NCBI GenBank assembly: GCA_910578795.1
Contig: CAJTSD010000006.1
Location: 1 to 64,000 of the forward strand
From: an uncultured Lachnospiraceae bacterium
Lineage (GTDB): Bacteria > Bacillota > Clostridia > Lachnospirales > Lachnospiraceae
DNA length: 64,000 bases
Direction of reading: 5' to 3'
Shown piece after piece: positions 26,298-35,741 of this stretch. The first letter of the stretch is position 1. Each line of letters begins with the position of its first letter. The notes beneath the pieces were generated by a model. It saw nothing but the letters and a program-made list of their open reading frames with translations, was not told where the DNA came from and made no database searches. A program made the translations under genes and the position numbers.

Positions 26298-28367
26298 ATG
26301 AAAAAGACCGGTATTTTCAGACAACTGCTGTTTCCGATGATAGCGATTGTATGCGCATTGGCGATATGCTTAACGGGAATTGTGGTGTTTATTTTTGTAA
26401 AGTCCTATGAAAGTGAAATTTATGGAAGAAGTCAGGATAAGTCGCAGCTTGTTTCGGGTGAGATTGCTACATTTTTGAGCGGGGCGTATAGCGTTACGCA
26501 GGAGCTTGCCGTCAATCCAAGCATCCTGACCATGGAAACAGAAACACAAACCCCCATTTTGGAAGATTGTGTAAAACGCAATTCCTATTTGGAGCTGCTC
26601 TATATTCAGGGCAAGGACGGTATGCAGACAGGGCGTTCTTCCGGAGAACTTGCCGACCGCTCCACAAGATGGTGGTTTGTACAGACGATGGAGGAGCAGA
26701 AGGCGTTTGTTTCAAAGTCCTACTATTCGGTGAACACCGGAATGCCCTGTGCATCCATATTTTTTCCGATGTATCAGGACAGCGCCCTTGTGGGCATCTT
26801 CGCGGTGGATTTGAAGCTGGATTACCTGCAAAGTCTGATTGAGCAGTTTTCGGATGTGGAGAATGGGGAATACTCTTTTGTCATTGACGGAGAAGGTGTT
26901 GTGGTGGCACATCCGGACAGCACGCAGATAGAGGAGCTTTATAATTACAAGCTGCTGACAAAAACAGTATCGCAAAAGGACAGCGCAGGACAACCCCTTG
27001 CGGACGAAAAGGGCAATATTATGACGCAGGAGGAGAAAATAACGGTTTCCGAGGATTATCAGGAAATTATTTCGGAGGTTATGGCTGGAAACAGAGGAAG
27101 TTGTAAGATGAGAAATGAGGGGGAAACTTATTTTGTAAGCTATGCGTCGATACCGCTTAAGGGGGAGTCGGATCCGTGGTCAGTCATAACGCTTCATAAA
27201 GAATCAAAGGCGATGGCGCCGGTATATCGCGTGATTGCAATTGCGATAGTGGTGGATTTGCTTGTGATTTTAATTGCGGTAATGGTGATTGCGCTTTTGG
27301 CGCGCAAGCTGACGCAGCCGATTATTATGATTACGGAACTGATTGGGGAGGCTTCTGAGGGAGATTTCACAGTACAGGCACAGGAGAACAACAGCAATGA
27401 AATCGGCATTCTTGCAAAGAGCTTTAACAAAATGACGGGAAAAATATCTGCAATCCTGACGAAAATTACGACCATCACGGGTGAGGTCGTGGAAAGCTCC
27501 GACCATTTAAAGCGAATTGAGGAGGAAATGGACGCGACCAATCAGGCGGTTCGGGAGATTGCGGACGGTACGGATACACAAAATATGGATGTGACGCAGG
27601 TTGTCATGCAGGAGGAAGAACTGGGTCAGAAGTTCGGACTGCTTCAGGAAAAAAGCGAGCTTCTTTTGGCGGATGCCCAAAACACAATTCTTTCCGGAGA
27701 AAACGGAATGAAAAGCGTTGCAGAGCTCAAGAGGCAAAACGAAGCGGCGTCAAAAGGAATGGAAGAAGCTTATACGAAAATCATGACATTAGAGCAGCAG
27801 TCCCAAAAAATATCTGGAATTTTAAATACGATTACGGAAATTTCCTCGGAAACGGGGCTGCTTGCATTAAATGCTTCCATAGAGGCGGCACGCGCAGGAG
27901 AGCATGGTAAGGGATTTGCGGTTGTAGCGGAATCCATCGGGAAACTTGCTGCTGATTCGTCATCTGCAGCTACGGATATTGAAGAAATTATTGTGAAACT
28001 GTGCAAAGATATTTCGGACGCGGTTGAAAATATTGAATTGATCCGGGTGGGGATGGATGAACAGACACAGATTGTGAATACAGTGCAGGATACCTTTGCG
28101 GATTTTAATGCATTGGCGGAAAAAACACGGGAATCTGTCAAGAGCATGGAAAAACTGATAGAGGAAATGCATGAATGCGACAGTTCTGTTGTCATTGCGG
28201 TGGAACGAATCCGGAATATTTCGGCGAATACGGCGGAACTGACGGAGAAGGCGGCAGACTACTTGGGAAAACAATTGGATGGGATTCGAAATGTGGCGAA
28301 CCGCATTGACCACTTGTCAACTGTTTCAGAGGAAATGGAACAGGAGATGACAAAATTTAAACTTTAA
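26298..28367 (+). CDS. Methyl-accepting chemotaxis protein (dCACHE type)
   Basis: 689 residues. The first transmembrane segment is at about 8-34. An extracellular sensor of roughly 270 residues has the double-CACHE pattern (WWFVQTM, then [14 protein letters not shown] in the second lobe). The second membrane segment is at about 307-335, followed by a HAMP domain and a long signalling helix pair. The hairpin tip near residue 520 reads [20 protein letters not shown], the CheA/CheW contact. The usual EVRxLA after the tip is ESIGKLA here, a deviation. dCACHE domains bind amino acids, purines or short acids. I chose ATG 26298 behind AGAAGGAG; the frame opens earlier at 26199 but that lies inside the promoter. 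Confidence 0.9.
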   Translation: MKKTGIFRQLLFPMIAIVCALAICLTGIVVFIFVKSYESEIYGRSQDKSQLVSGEIATFLSGAYSVTQELAVNPSILTMETETQTPILEDCVKRNSYLELLYIQGKDGMQTGRSSGELADRSTRWWFVQTMEEQKAFVSKSYYSVNTGMPCASIFFPMYQDSALVGIFAVDLKLDYLQSLIEQFSDVENGEYSFVIDGEGVVVAHPDSTQIEELYNYKLLTKTVSQKDSAGQPLADEKGNIMTQEEKITVSEDYQEIISEVMAGNRGSCKMRNEGETYFVSYASIPLKGESDPWSVITLHKESKAMAPVYRVIAIAIVVDLLVILIAVMVIALLARKLTQPIIMITELIGEASEGDFTVQAQENNSNEIGILAKSFNKMTGKISAILTKITTITGEVVESSDHLKRIEEEMDATNQAVREIADGTDTQNMDVTQVVMQEEELGQKFGLLQEKSELLLADAQNTILSGENGMKSVAELKRQNEAASKGMEEAYTKIMTLEQQSQKISGILNTITEISSETGLLALNASIEAARAGEHGKGFAVVAESIGKLAADSSSAATDIEEIIVKLCKDISDAVENIELIRVGMDEQTQIVNTVQDTFADFNALAEKTRESVKSMEKLIEEMHECDSSVVIAVERIRNISANTAELTEKAADYLGKQLDGIRNVANRIDHLSTVSEEMEQEMTKFKL

Positions 28368-28387
28368 ACGAATAATTGAGAAATGAT

Positions 28388-28434
28388 AAGAAGTCTGATG
28401 TGGAACGGGATGTTTTGCATCAGGCTTCTTTTCG
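28388..28434 (+). terminator. Rho-independent terminator
   Basis: AAGAAGTCTGATG at 28388-28400 pairs with CATCAGGCTTCTT at 28418-28430 with one wobble and is followed by TTTT-like sequence. It ends the chemoreceptor gene. The rest of the 330-base gap up to 28698 holds the operator and promoter listed separately; I saw no gene in it. Confidence 0.8.
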
Positions 28435-28586
28435 GTATACAAGTAAGGGAGAATCGTTTCTGCGTGATTTGAATGAAAAAATTGGAAAATTCCATAAGGA
28501 ATCTGACAAAATATTGCGAAGCAGGTATGAATGCAATATAATAGAATAGTATTAAATATCTATAAAGCTTTTATAAAATAAAAAAA

Positions 28587-28605
28587 TGACCAATAGTCAC
28601 TATTG
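28587..28605 (+). promoter_or_regulatory. Operator-like palindromes overlapping the MMPL promoter
   Basis: CAATAGTCACTATTG at 28591-28605 is a perfect 7+1+7 inverted repeat, and TGACCAATAGTCA at 28587-28599 is an overlapping imperfect one. The right arm runs into the -35 hexamer at 28603. This placement suits a repressor, for example of the TetR family that often controls MMPL exporters. No regulator gene lies next to it. Confidence 0.5.
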
Positions 28606-28631
28606 CAAAATAATAAGCAATGTATTATACT
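28603..28631 (+). promoter_or_regulatory. Sigma-A-type promoter of the MMPL/GLUG operon
   Basis: TTGCAA at 28603-28608 and TATACT at 28626-28631 with a 17-base spacer, about 65 bases before the start at 28698. It overlaps the palindromic operator. Confidence 0.6.
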
Positions 28632-28697
28632 AAGCAATGATTTGAGAAATCAAGGAAAATATATTGAAACCATTGTAGAACGGAGAGGAAGTAAGTT

Positions 28698-31235
28698 ATG
28701 GAAGAAAATCTGAAAAAGAATGGTGAAGACGGCAATTTTATGTTAAAAGTTGCGACCTTTGTCGTGGATCGGAGAAATTTGTTTTTCCTGCTTTTTGGTA
28801 TTGCGATTATTTTTTCACTGGTATCCATGAACTGGGTAAAGGTGGAAAATGAGTTGTCCGCATACCTGCCAGACACCACGGAAACAAGTCAGGGACTTGA
28901 CCTGATGGAGGAGCAGTTTATTACATATGGTACGGCGAAAGTCATGGTTACAAATATTCCGTATGATGAGGCATATGCGCTTTATGAGAAAATAGAGGTA
29001 TTGGATTCCGTCATCATGCTTGATTTTGAGAATACAACAGAGTACTACAATAATTTCTCCGCTCTTTATAACATTACGTTTGGCTATTCGGAGGATGATG
29101 ACAGAGCGCTTGAGGCGTTGGATGAGGTTGAAACGATGCTGGAGGGATATGACATTTATGTGTCAACTTCGATGGGGGACGCTTCGGCAGAGCAGCTTGC
29201 CTCGGAGATGTCAACCATCAGTGTCCTTGTCGCGATTGTTGTTGTAAGCGTATTGCTGTTTACCTCACAGACATGGGCGGAGGTGCCTGTCCTTTTGCTG
29301 ACATTCTGCTCGGCGGCGCTGATTACAAAGGGAACAAATTTTGTCACAGGCACAATTTCTTTTGTATCCAATTCCGTTACCATTGTGCTGCAGCTTGCGT
29401 TGTCGGTAGACTATGCGGTTATTTTCTGTAACCGGTATAAGGAAGAGCATCAGACGCTGGGAATCCGTGAGGCGGATATTGTTGCGCTCAGCAAGGCGAT
29501 TCCGGAAATTTTTTCAAGCTCCCTGACGACAATGGGCGGACTGCTGGCGATGATGTTTATGCAGTTTGGAATTGGTGTGGATATGGCGCTTTGCCTGATT
29601 CGGGCAATTCTTTTAAGCCTTCTTGCCGTGTTCCTGCTAATGCCCGGTCTGATTATGCTTTTTGGTAAGGCAATGGATAAAACAAAGCATAAAAGCTTTA
29701 TTCCGGATATCCCGTTTGTCGGGAAGTTTGCCTATAAGACAAGATATGTGATGCCGGTTGTTTTCCTGGTTGTGATTGTTGTGGCATATTTGATTCAGTC
29801 GCATTGCCCGTACGTGTACGGTTACACAATGCTTGAAACGCCCGTTCAGAGTAATGCGATGCTTGTTGATGAGCTGATTGATGAGAGCTTTGGCACGGAT
29901 AATTTTGTGGCGCTGATTGTTCCGGCAGGGAATTATGAGAAGGAAAGGAAGCTTTTGCGGGAGATTGATGCAAGGGAAGAGGTTGACCATTCACAAGGGC
30001 TTGCCAATACGGAGGCGATGGATGGTTACATGCTGACTGATAAGCTGACTGCGCGCGAGTTTTCGGAGCTTATGGAGCTGGACTATGAAATGGCGGAGGT
30101 CTTATATATGGCATACGCCGTAAATGATGAGAATTACGCAAAGATTATTAACGGATTCTCAAATTACAGTGTGCCTTTGATTGACATTGTGATGTTTTTG
30201 TATGATGAGGTTGAGGAGGGTTATGTGACGCTGGATGACGACCTCATGGAGGACTTGGAAGAAGCGCACACAAAGATGCAGATTGCCTTAGACCAGCTGC
30301 AGGGGGAGCAGTATAGCCGCATGCTTGTTTACCTCACGCTTCCTGAGGAGGGAGAGGAAACGTTTGCGTTTTTGGAGGAAATGCATACAATTGCAAATAA
30401 ATATTATGAAGATGTTCAGATTCTGATACCGGGCGAATCGACAAGCCAGTATGACCTTTATAAAACCTTTAAGCGTGATAATACGGTTGTTAACGTTATG
30501 TCTATTCTTGCCGTTATGGTCGTATTGCTGTTTACCTTTATGTCGGCAGGGATGCCGGTGCTGCTGATTGCTGTCATTCAGGGTGCCATTTGGGTGAATT
30601 TTTCGTTTCCGGCAGCACAGCAGAAGAATGTGTTTTTCTTAAGCTCGATGATTGTTTCTTCTATACAGATGGGTGCAAACATCGACTATGCGATTGTTAT
30701 TTCGGGACGGTTTATGGAGCTAAAGGATAAGATGCCGAAAAAGCAGGCAATCATAGAAACGATGAACTTTGCGTTTCCCACGATTGTTACGTCGGGCACG
30801 ATGCTTGCGCTTGCGGGAATTTTTATCGGTCAGATGTCATCGGACGGCGCAGTGTGCGGTATTGGACAATGCCTGGGGCGCGGTACAATTATTTCGATTT
30901 TTATCGTAATGTTTATTCTTCCGCAGATTTTGCTTGTGGGTGAAAAGATTATTGACAGAACATCATTCGCAGTGTCAATGCCGCTGAAACTGGAGAAAAT
31001 GTCAGGTCTGATGCGTGTTGACGGTGTGGTCAGAGGTCGCATTAACGGCACAGTCACAGGTGAGATTCATGGATTTGTCCGCGGAGATGCAAGCCTGTTT
31101 GTCAATATGGGCAAGATGGAGCAGTGTGAGGAGGACGGCTTTGAATTTGATAAGCTGATTGAAACGAAGACGGATATTGTGGCAGAGTCGGTTGAGGAGG
31201 AAGAGAGCAATGAGCAGAAAACGGAATCAAAATAA
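28698..31235 (+). CDS. MMPL/RND-family transporter
   Basis: 845 residues with two RND halves. One membrane segment is near residue 30, then an extracellular loop, then a bundle at about 170-340. The second half repeats this with segments near 350 and 595-760. The loops are small, and the DYAVIFCNRY and NIDYAIVISGR segments are typical of the MMPL family, which export lipids, peptides or glycolipids using the proton gradient. The C-terminal 70 residues are cytoplasmic. Residues about 770-800 hold a glycine-spaced repeat (VDGVVRGRINGTVTGEIHG) that resembles bactofilin beta-helix turns. The start follows GGAGAGGAAG. The gene overlaps the next by 26 bases, so a coupled partner is likely. The substrate is unknown. 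Confidence 0.9.
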   Translation: MEENLKKNGEDGNFMLKVATFVVDRRNLFFLLFGIAIIFSLVSMNWVKVENELSAYLPDTTETSQGLDLMEEQFITYGTAKVMVTNIPYDEAYALYEKIEVLDSVIMLDFENTTEYYNNFSALYNITFGYSEDDDRALEALDEVETMLEGYDIYVSTSMGDASAEQLASEMSTISVLVAIVVVSVLLFTSQTWAEVPVLLLTFCSAALITKGTNFVTGTISFVSNSVTIVLQLALSVDYAVIFCNRYKEEHQTLGIREADIVALSKAIPEIFSSSLTTMGGLLAMMFMQFGIGVDMALCLIRAILLSLLAVFLLMPGLIMLFGKAMDKTKHKSFIPDIPFVGKFAYKTRYVMPVVFLVVIVVAYLIQSHCPYVYGYTMLETPVQSNAMLVDELIDESFGTDNFVALIVPAGNYEKERKLLREIDAREEVDHSQGLANTEAMDGYMLTDKLTAREFSELMELDYEMAEVLYMAYAVNDENYAKIINGFSNYSVPLIDIVMFLYDEVEEGYVTLDDDLMEDLEEAHTKMQIALDQLQGEQYSRMLVYLTLPEEGEETFAFLEEMHTIANKYYEDVQILIPGESTSQYDLYKTFKRDNTVVNVMSILAVMVVLLFTFMSAGMPVLLIAVIQGAIWVNFSFPAAQQKNVFFLSSMIVSSIQMGANIDYAIVISGRFMELKDKMPKKQAIIETMNFAFPTIVTSGTMLALAGIFIGQMSSDGAVCGIGQCLGRGTIISIFIVMFILPQILLVGEKIIDRTSFAVSMPLKLEKMSGLMRVDGVVRGRINGTVTGEIHGFVRGDASLFVNMGKMEQCEEDGFEFDKLIETKTDIVAESVEEEESNEQKTESK

Positions 31236-34200
31236 AATTTTAGCATTGCTTTTGTCGGCAGTGCTTACAATTGGTATGCTTCCTTTAGAGGATGTACATG
31301 CGGCAGAGGTTTCCTCCGAAAAAACGCAGGAATCGGAAGCTGCTTTGGAGAGTTTGGAAGGCGATGGCAATCAGGAAGCCATTATATATGAAACGATAGA
31401 AATCAATACAACACAGGATTTGCTTGCGCTTGCAGACAACTGCTATGTTGACTCATGGTCAAAAAATAAGTCTGTCGTGCTTAAGACCGATCTTGATTTG
31501 AGTGAAGTGGAGGATTTTATGGCGATTCCTGTGTTTAGCGGTATTTTTGACGGAGAGGGACATACGATATCGGGATTTAACCATACAGGAGCAGGATATG
31601 TGACAGGATTTTTCCGTTACATAGAGAGTACCGGAATTGTCAGAAATTTAACACTCAAAGGCAGCATAGAGGGTGATGACGAGGAAGAGTGTATTGGTGG
31701 TCTGTGCGGTGTTAATTATGGAACAATCAGAAACTGTACCTTTCGGGGAACGGTTAAGGGGCGTGACACTATTGGCGGTATCGTTGGAATCAATGAGAGC
31801 AGCGGTACAGTTTTAAACTGTACCGCAAAAGGACGCATTTTAGGAAACTATTCAACAGGCGGTATCGCAGGCATTAACCATGGCGTGATCAATTACTGTA
31901 CAAATCAGGCAGGAATCAATGATAATACGGAATGGGTTGAGGAGGACGATGAGCTTGGCACTGGCATTTTCTTAAGCATCAGTGTGGATGAGGATGAAAC
32001 GGAAATCTATAGCGGCGTGGATGCCGGCGGTATCGCAGGGTATTCTGATGGAATGATTTCAAGATGTACCAATGCAGGAAAAGTGGGATATGAGCATTCT
32101 GGCTATAATATTGGCGGTATTGCAGGCAGACAGGCGGGAATGGTGTGGCTATGCGCAAACAACGGTGAGGTTTACGGACGAAAAGACGTTGGCGGTATCG
32201 TGGGGCAGATGGAGCCGTTCATTGAGGTAAATGAGGCGGAATCCCTAAGGAGTGCAATTAATAAACTGCATGACGTGATTGATAAGACGCTGGATGACAT
32301 TGAGGATACAAAGAATGTGCTGAAAAAGGATGTCGATTCTCTTCAGGATTACGCGGAGCAGGCAGTGGATACGGGAGATGAACTTGTAACACAGCTGACG
32401 GACTTTGTGGATGATAATTTAGACCAGGTGAATGCGTTTGGGGACCGCATCGATTATGTGATTGAAATGTTTCCGAATATCACGGATAACGTAAATGCGG
32501 GACTTGATGATTTGTCAAATCTGAATGGCATTATTGACGATTTGAAAGATGATTTCAATATCACATCGGACGCCTATAAACCTACGGAATATAAGCGCAT
32601 TTCGCTTGTGACGACAGTTGGCGGAAAACTGACCTGTGATAAAGTGGAGCCTGCAGAGGGCGAAAAGGTGACGGTTACGGTAAGCCCTGACCAGGATTAC
32701 AGGATAAAAAACAAGTCGTTTAGCGTTAAGGATAAGAACGGTAAAAAAATCACGTTTACGGAGACTGGTAATCATATCTATACTTTTGTGATGCCTAAGA
32801 ATAATGTATTGGTAACGGTAGAATTTGAACATACAGGAATGTTTCATTCATCGGGCATCAGTGGTCTGAATACAGTAGACGGTGCGGCGGGGGACGATGC
32901 AGTGTCAAAAACAACAGAAACTGCGGTGCCAGAAGAAGCTGCGGCAGAAGAAGCCGCGGCATCAGAAGAAACATTGGATGTTGTATCAGAGAGTCCTGTG
33001 CAGGAGGATACCAAGGAGGAAACATCGGGATCCGTGGTTTCTGAAATCGAAGAAACCACGGAAGGTATGCCAGCTGAGGATTTGACTGAGAAAACGGAGG
33101 AAAATACAGAAACGGCACAAAGCAGTACGGAAGAGGTATCAAACGGAATATCGGACGAAATGACGGATGCCGCATCTGATGCCGAAGGAAGCGAAAGCGT
33201 TATGCAATCTGCGGAGGAAGCTTCATCATTGCATGAATCGGAAACGGAAAGCAGCGAAAGCACATCGACGGCTGATAATGACACTCCGGTAACGACCGCG
33301 CTGATTGTACTTTCATCGAATCTTGGCGGAACAGCTTCCTATAGCTGCGGTGCGGATGGGGTGGTTACGCTCACAATAACACCGTATGAGGGATATGAGC
33401 TGAGCCAAAATCCGACCGTCAAGGACAGCAAAAACAAAAAAATACCTGTTTCAAAAAGAAAGGCAGACGGCACAATCTTTACATTTAACATTTCAAAATC
33501 CGTTCAGCCTTGCACGGTTAAGATCAATTTCAAAAAACAGAATAAAGGGCAGGCGACAGGAACTGCGCTTGAAAATGTGTCGGATTCGGTAAAAGACCTT
33601 TCGGAGGCGATGGACCGGGTAAAGGCGTCAATTGATAAAATAAAATCAATTATACAAAACAGCGATGGCTCCATGAAGCATTGGAGCTCGCTTACCAGTG
33701 CTGAAAAGGAAGCCGTGAAAAAAGAAATCTTAAACCTTTCTGACAGCCTGTCGGATATTTCGACTTCAGGGGCATCTGCATTGAGTGCACTTTCTGCGCT
33801 TGCAAACATTTTGTCTACGTATGATATCTCGGGAACGGTTGATGATGTGAAGAGGGATATTGACCGGGCAACAGACTGCCTGCAGAAGGCGCTCAACGAT
33901 TTTAAGGCGGCATCCAATACAGTGCGTGACATTGTGAACTATCTGAATGCACAGCCAGAGATTGAATTTGTAAAGCTTGGAGATAATTTTGATACGACAA
34001 AGGAAAGCCTTCATGACCAGCTAAAGGGAATTTCAGACAGCTTATCGAGTTTAAGCGATAATGCGTCTGCGTATTCTGATATCGTCAATGATGACTTACG
34101 TGAGGTGAATGACCAGCTTAATGTAGTGTTTAATCTGCTGGCAGATACGATAACGGACTTAAATGAGCTTGACCTTGATAAATACTATGAAGATGATATT

Positions 34201-35556
34201 GACGATGAAACGCTTGAACAGCTTACGACGGGACGGACAGATATCTGTACGAATAAAGGTATTGTGCGGGGAGATATTAATGTAGGCGGTATTGCAGGTT
34301 CGATGTCGATAGACAGTGAGGATTTGGAGGGAAATGCGGCAGGAAACGTTGATTTTGAGCTTGGCAGCAGATTTATTACAAGATGTGCTATAACAGACAG
34401 CGTAAACGAGGGCTATGTTACAGCAAAAAAGGATGGTGCGGGCGGTATTGTAGGATATATGAATCATGGTGTTGTTGTTGATTCCGAAGGTTATGGAAGT
34501 GTGGAAAGCACGGAAGGCGATTATGTAGGTGGAATCTGCGGCGAGTCGCACACCATTATTAAGCGCTGTTATTCACTTTGCTCCGTGACGGGAATGAAAA
34601 ATATCGGCGGGATTGCAGGGTATGCGGAAACGCTTAAGAACTGTTATGCAATGTCGGATGTGACGTCGGAAAATGGAAAAATGGGTGCGGTCGCAGGACA
34701 GATTAACGGTTATGAAGAGATTGAGGATGACGAGGAGGAAATTAAAGTATCGGGAAATTTCTATGTCGGTGATGATATTTACGGGATTGACAATATCAGC
34801 TATACAGGAGTTGCAGAGCCGATTACATACCAGGAGCTGCTTACGGTGGAGAACCTGCCGGGAGAGTTTTGGCATTTGAAGGTCATCTATAAAATAGAAG
34901 ACACTTATCTTGGCTCAGAAGAAATCAAATACGGGGAAGCGCTAAATGCGCTCAACTATCCTGAAATACCGGTTAAAGAAGGATATTATGGCGTGTGGGA
35001 GGATGTGACGGACAGGACGATGAAAGGCACGCTTGTAGTAGAGGCAGAGTATCGGGACAATGTGGCGGTGGTGCAGAGCGGCAATGGCGAGGATGCGGGC
35101 GAAGGGAGTCCCAAAAAGCCGTATGCGCTTGTCAATCAGGCATTTACGGAGGATACAGTCTTAAACGCATCAGTCAGCAGCGTAGCGCCTCCAGAGAGAG
35201 CAGCAAACCGTGCTCATGTTGTGTATGAGGTATCCCTTGAAAACAGCGGGCTTGGCGCTTCGGACAGCTTTGCGGTAAGGCTTTTGAATCCTTATGATCA
35301 GGCAGTGGTTTGGGCATACAGAGGCGGAGAGTGGATTGAACTTGAGAGTAAGGTGAGAGGGAAGTATCTGCAAGTGGATATGATTGGAACGAATGAAGTA
35401 TTCTGCCTGGAGTCGAAGGACTTAAATCTTGCGTTTATCATTGGCGGCGTTGCGTCAGGTGCGGCGGTGTTTGCGGTTGCAATACTGATTCTAAAGGGAA
35501 ACTTTAGACGCAGAAGAAATGGAAAGCATATGAGGACAAAACATAAGGGAGAATAA
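31210..35556 (+). CDS. Membrane-anchored GLUG-repeat / coiled-coil surface protein
   Basis: 1448 residues. A signal peptide (ILALLLSAVLTIGMLP, cut near VHAAE) leads to GLUG-type beta-solenoid repeats at about 120-340 (GGIVGIN, GGIAGIN, GGIAGY). A helical heptad region runs at 344-450, a beta repeat at 470-540 and a Ser/Thr/Glu-rich linker at 553-693. A second beta repeat and a long helical region (777-993) follow, then a second GLUG block (1005-1163). A membrane segment at about 1405-1427 with a basic tail anchors the C-terminus. The helices with Leu/Asp/Ser heptads resemble the extracellular stalks of YhgE/Pip and large MMPL proteins. The start ATG 31210 has GAGGAGG upstream and overlaps the MMPL gene, so I infer that the two act as a complex. 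No sortase motif. Confidence 0.8.
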   Translation: MSRKRNQNKILALLLSAVLTIGMLPLEDVHAAEVSSEKTQESEAALESLEGDGNQEAIIYETIEINTTQDLLALADNCYVDSWSKNKSVVLKTDLDLSEVEDFMAIPVFSGIFDGEGHTISGFNHTGAGYVTGFFRYIESTGIVRNLTLKGSIEGDDEEECIGGLCGVNYGTIRNCTFRGTVKGRDTIGGIVGINESSGTVLNCTAKGRILGNYSTGGIAGINHGVINYCTNQAGINDNTEWVEEDDELGTGIFLSISVDEDETEIYSGVDAGGIAGYSDGMISRCTNAGKVGYEHSGYNIGGIAGRQAGMVWLCANNGEVYGRKDVGGIVGQMEPFIEVNEAESLRSAINKLHDVIDKTLDDIEDTKNVLKKDVDSLQDYAEQAVDTGDELVTQLTDFVDDNLDQVNAFGDRIDYVIEMFPNITDNVNAGLDDLSNLNGIIDDLKDDFNITSDAYKPTEYKRISLVTTVGGKLTCDKVEPAEGEKVTVTVSPDQDYRIKNKSFSVKDKNGKKITFTETGNHIYTFVMPKNNVLVTVEFEHTGMFHSSGISGLNTVDGAAGDDAVSKTTETAVPEEAAAEEAAASEETLDVVSESPVQEDTKEETSGSVVSEIEETTEGMPAEDLTEKTEENTETAQSSTEEVSNGISDEMTDAASDAEGSESVMQSAEEASSLHESETESSESTSTADNDTPVTTALIVLSSNLGGTASYSCGADGVVTLTITPYEGYELSQNPTVKDSKNKKIPVSKRKADGTIFTFNISKSVQPCTVKINFKKQNKGQATGTALENVSDSVKDLSEAMDRVKASIDKIKSIIQNSDGSMKHWSSLTSAEKEAVKKEILNLSDSLSDISTSGASALSALSALANILSTYDISGTVDDVKRDIDRATDCLQKALNDFKAASNTVRDIVNYLNAQPEIEFVKLGDNFDTTKESLHDQLKGISDSLSSLSDNASAYSDIVNDDLREVNDQLNVVFNLLADTITDLNELDLDKYYEDDIDDETLEQLTTGRTDICTNKGIVRGDINVGGIAGSMSIDSEDLEGNAAGNVDFELGSRFITRCAITDSVNEGYVTAKKDGAGGIVGYMNHGVVVDSEGYGSVESTEGDYVGGICGESHTIIKRCYSLCSVTGMKNIGGIAGYAETLKNCYAMSDVTSENGKMGAVAGQINGYEEIEDDEEEIKVSGNFYVGDDIYGIDNISYTGVAEPITYQELLTVENLPGEFWHLKVIYKIEDTYLGSEEIKYGEALNALNYPEIPVKEGYYGVWEDVTDRTMKGTLVVEAEYRDNVAVVQSGNGEDAGEGSPKKPYALVNQAFTEDTVLNASVSSVAPPERAANRAHVVYEVSLENSGLGASDSFAVRLLNPYDQAVVWAYRGGEWIELESKVRGKYLQVDMIGTNEVFCLESKDLNLAFIIGGVASGAAVFAVAILILKGNFRRRRNGKHMRTKHKGE

Positions 35557-35568
35557 TGAAAGCGGTCA

Positions 35569-35603
35569 AAAGGCAGCGGATTGTGAAACAGTTCGCTGCC
35601 TTT
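35569..35603 (+). terminator. Rho-independent terminator
   Basis: AAAGGCAGCG and CGCTGCCTTT form a 10-base stem around a loop of about 15 bases, just after the GLUG gene. The T tract is short. Confidence 0.65.
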
Positions 35604-35668
35604 AAATGTGTCATTTTCTTAATATTTTCTTAATTTTTAAAATTATTGTAATTTTTTATGTAAATCAC

Positions 35669-35697
35669 TGGAAAAAAAAAGCAAAATGGTTTACTAT
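35669..35697 (+). promoter_or_regulatory. Possible promoter of the Big_2 surface protein gene
   Basis: TGGAAA and TACTAT hexamers with a 17-base spacer lie 45 bases before the start at 35742; each matches four of six consensus bases. An overlapping TATAAA at 35695 is an alternative -10. Confidence 0.3.
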
Positions 35698-35741
35698 AAA
35701 AACGTAGGAGGAAAATTGTAGTTTTTTCAGGGAGGAAAGCA

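Noticed and set aside
35400..35556. Sortase (LPxTG-like) signal at the C-terminus of the GLUG protein
   Set aside because: The hydrophobic segment and basic tail are there, but no LPxTG or variant precedes them, so it is listed as a membrane anchor.
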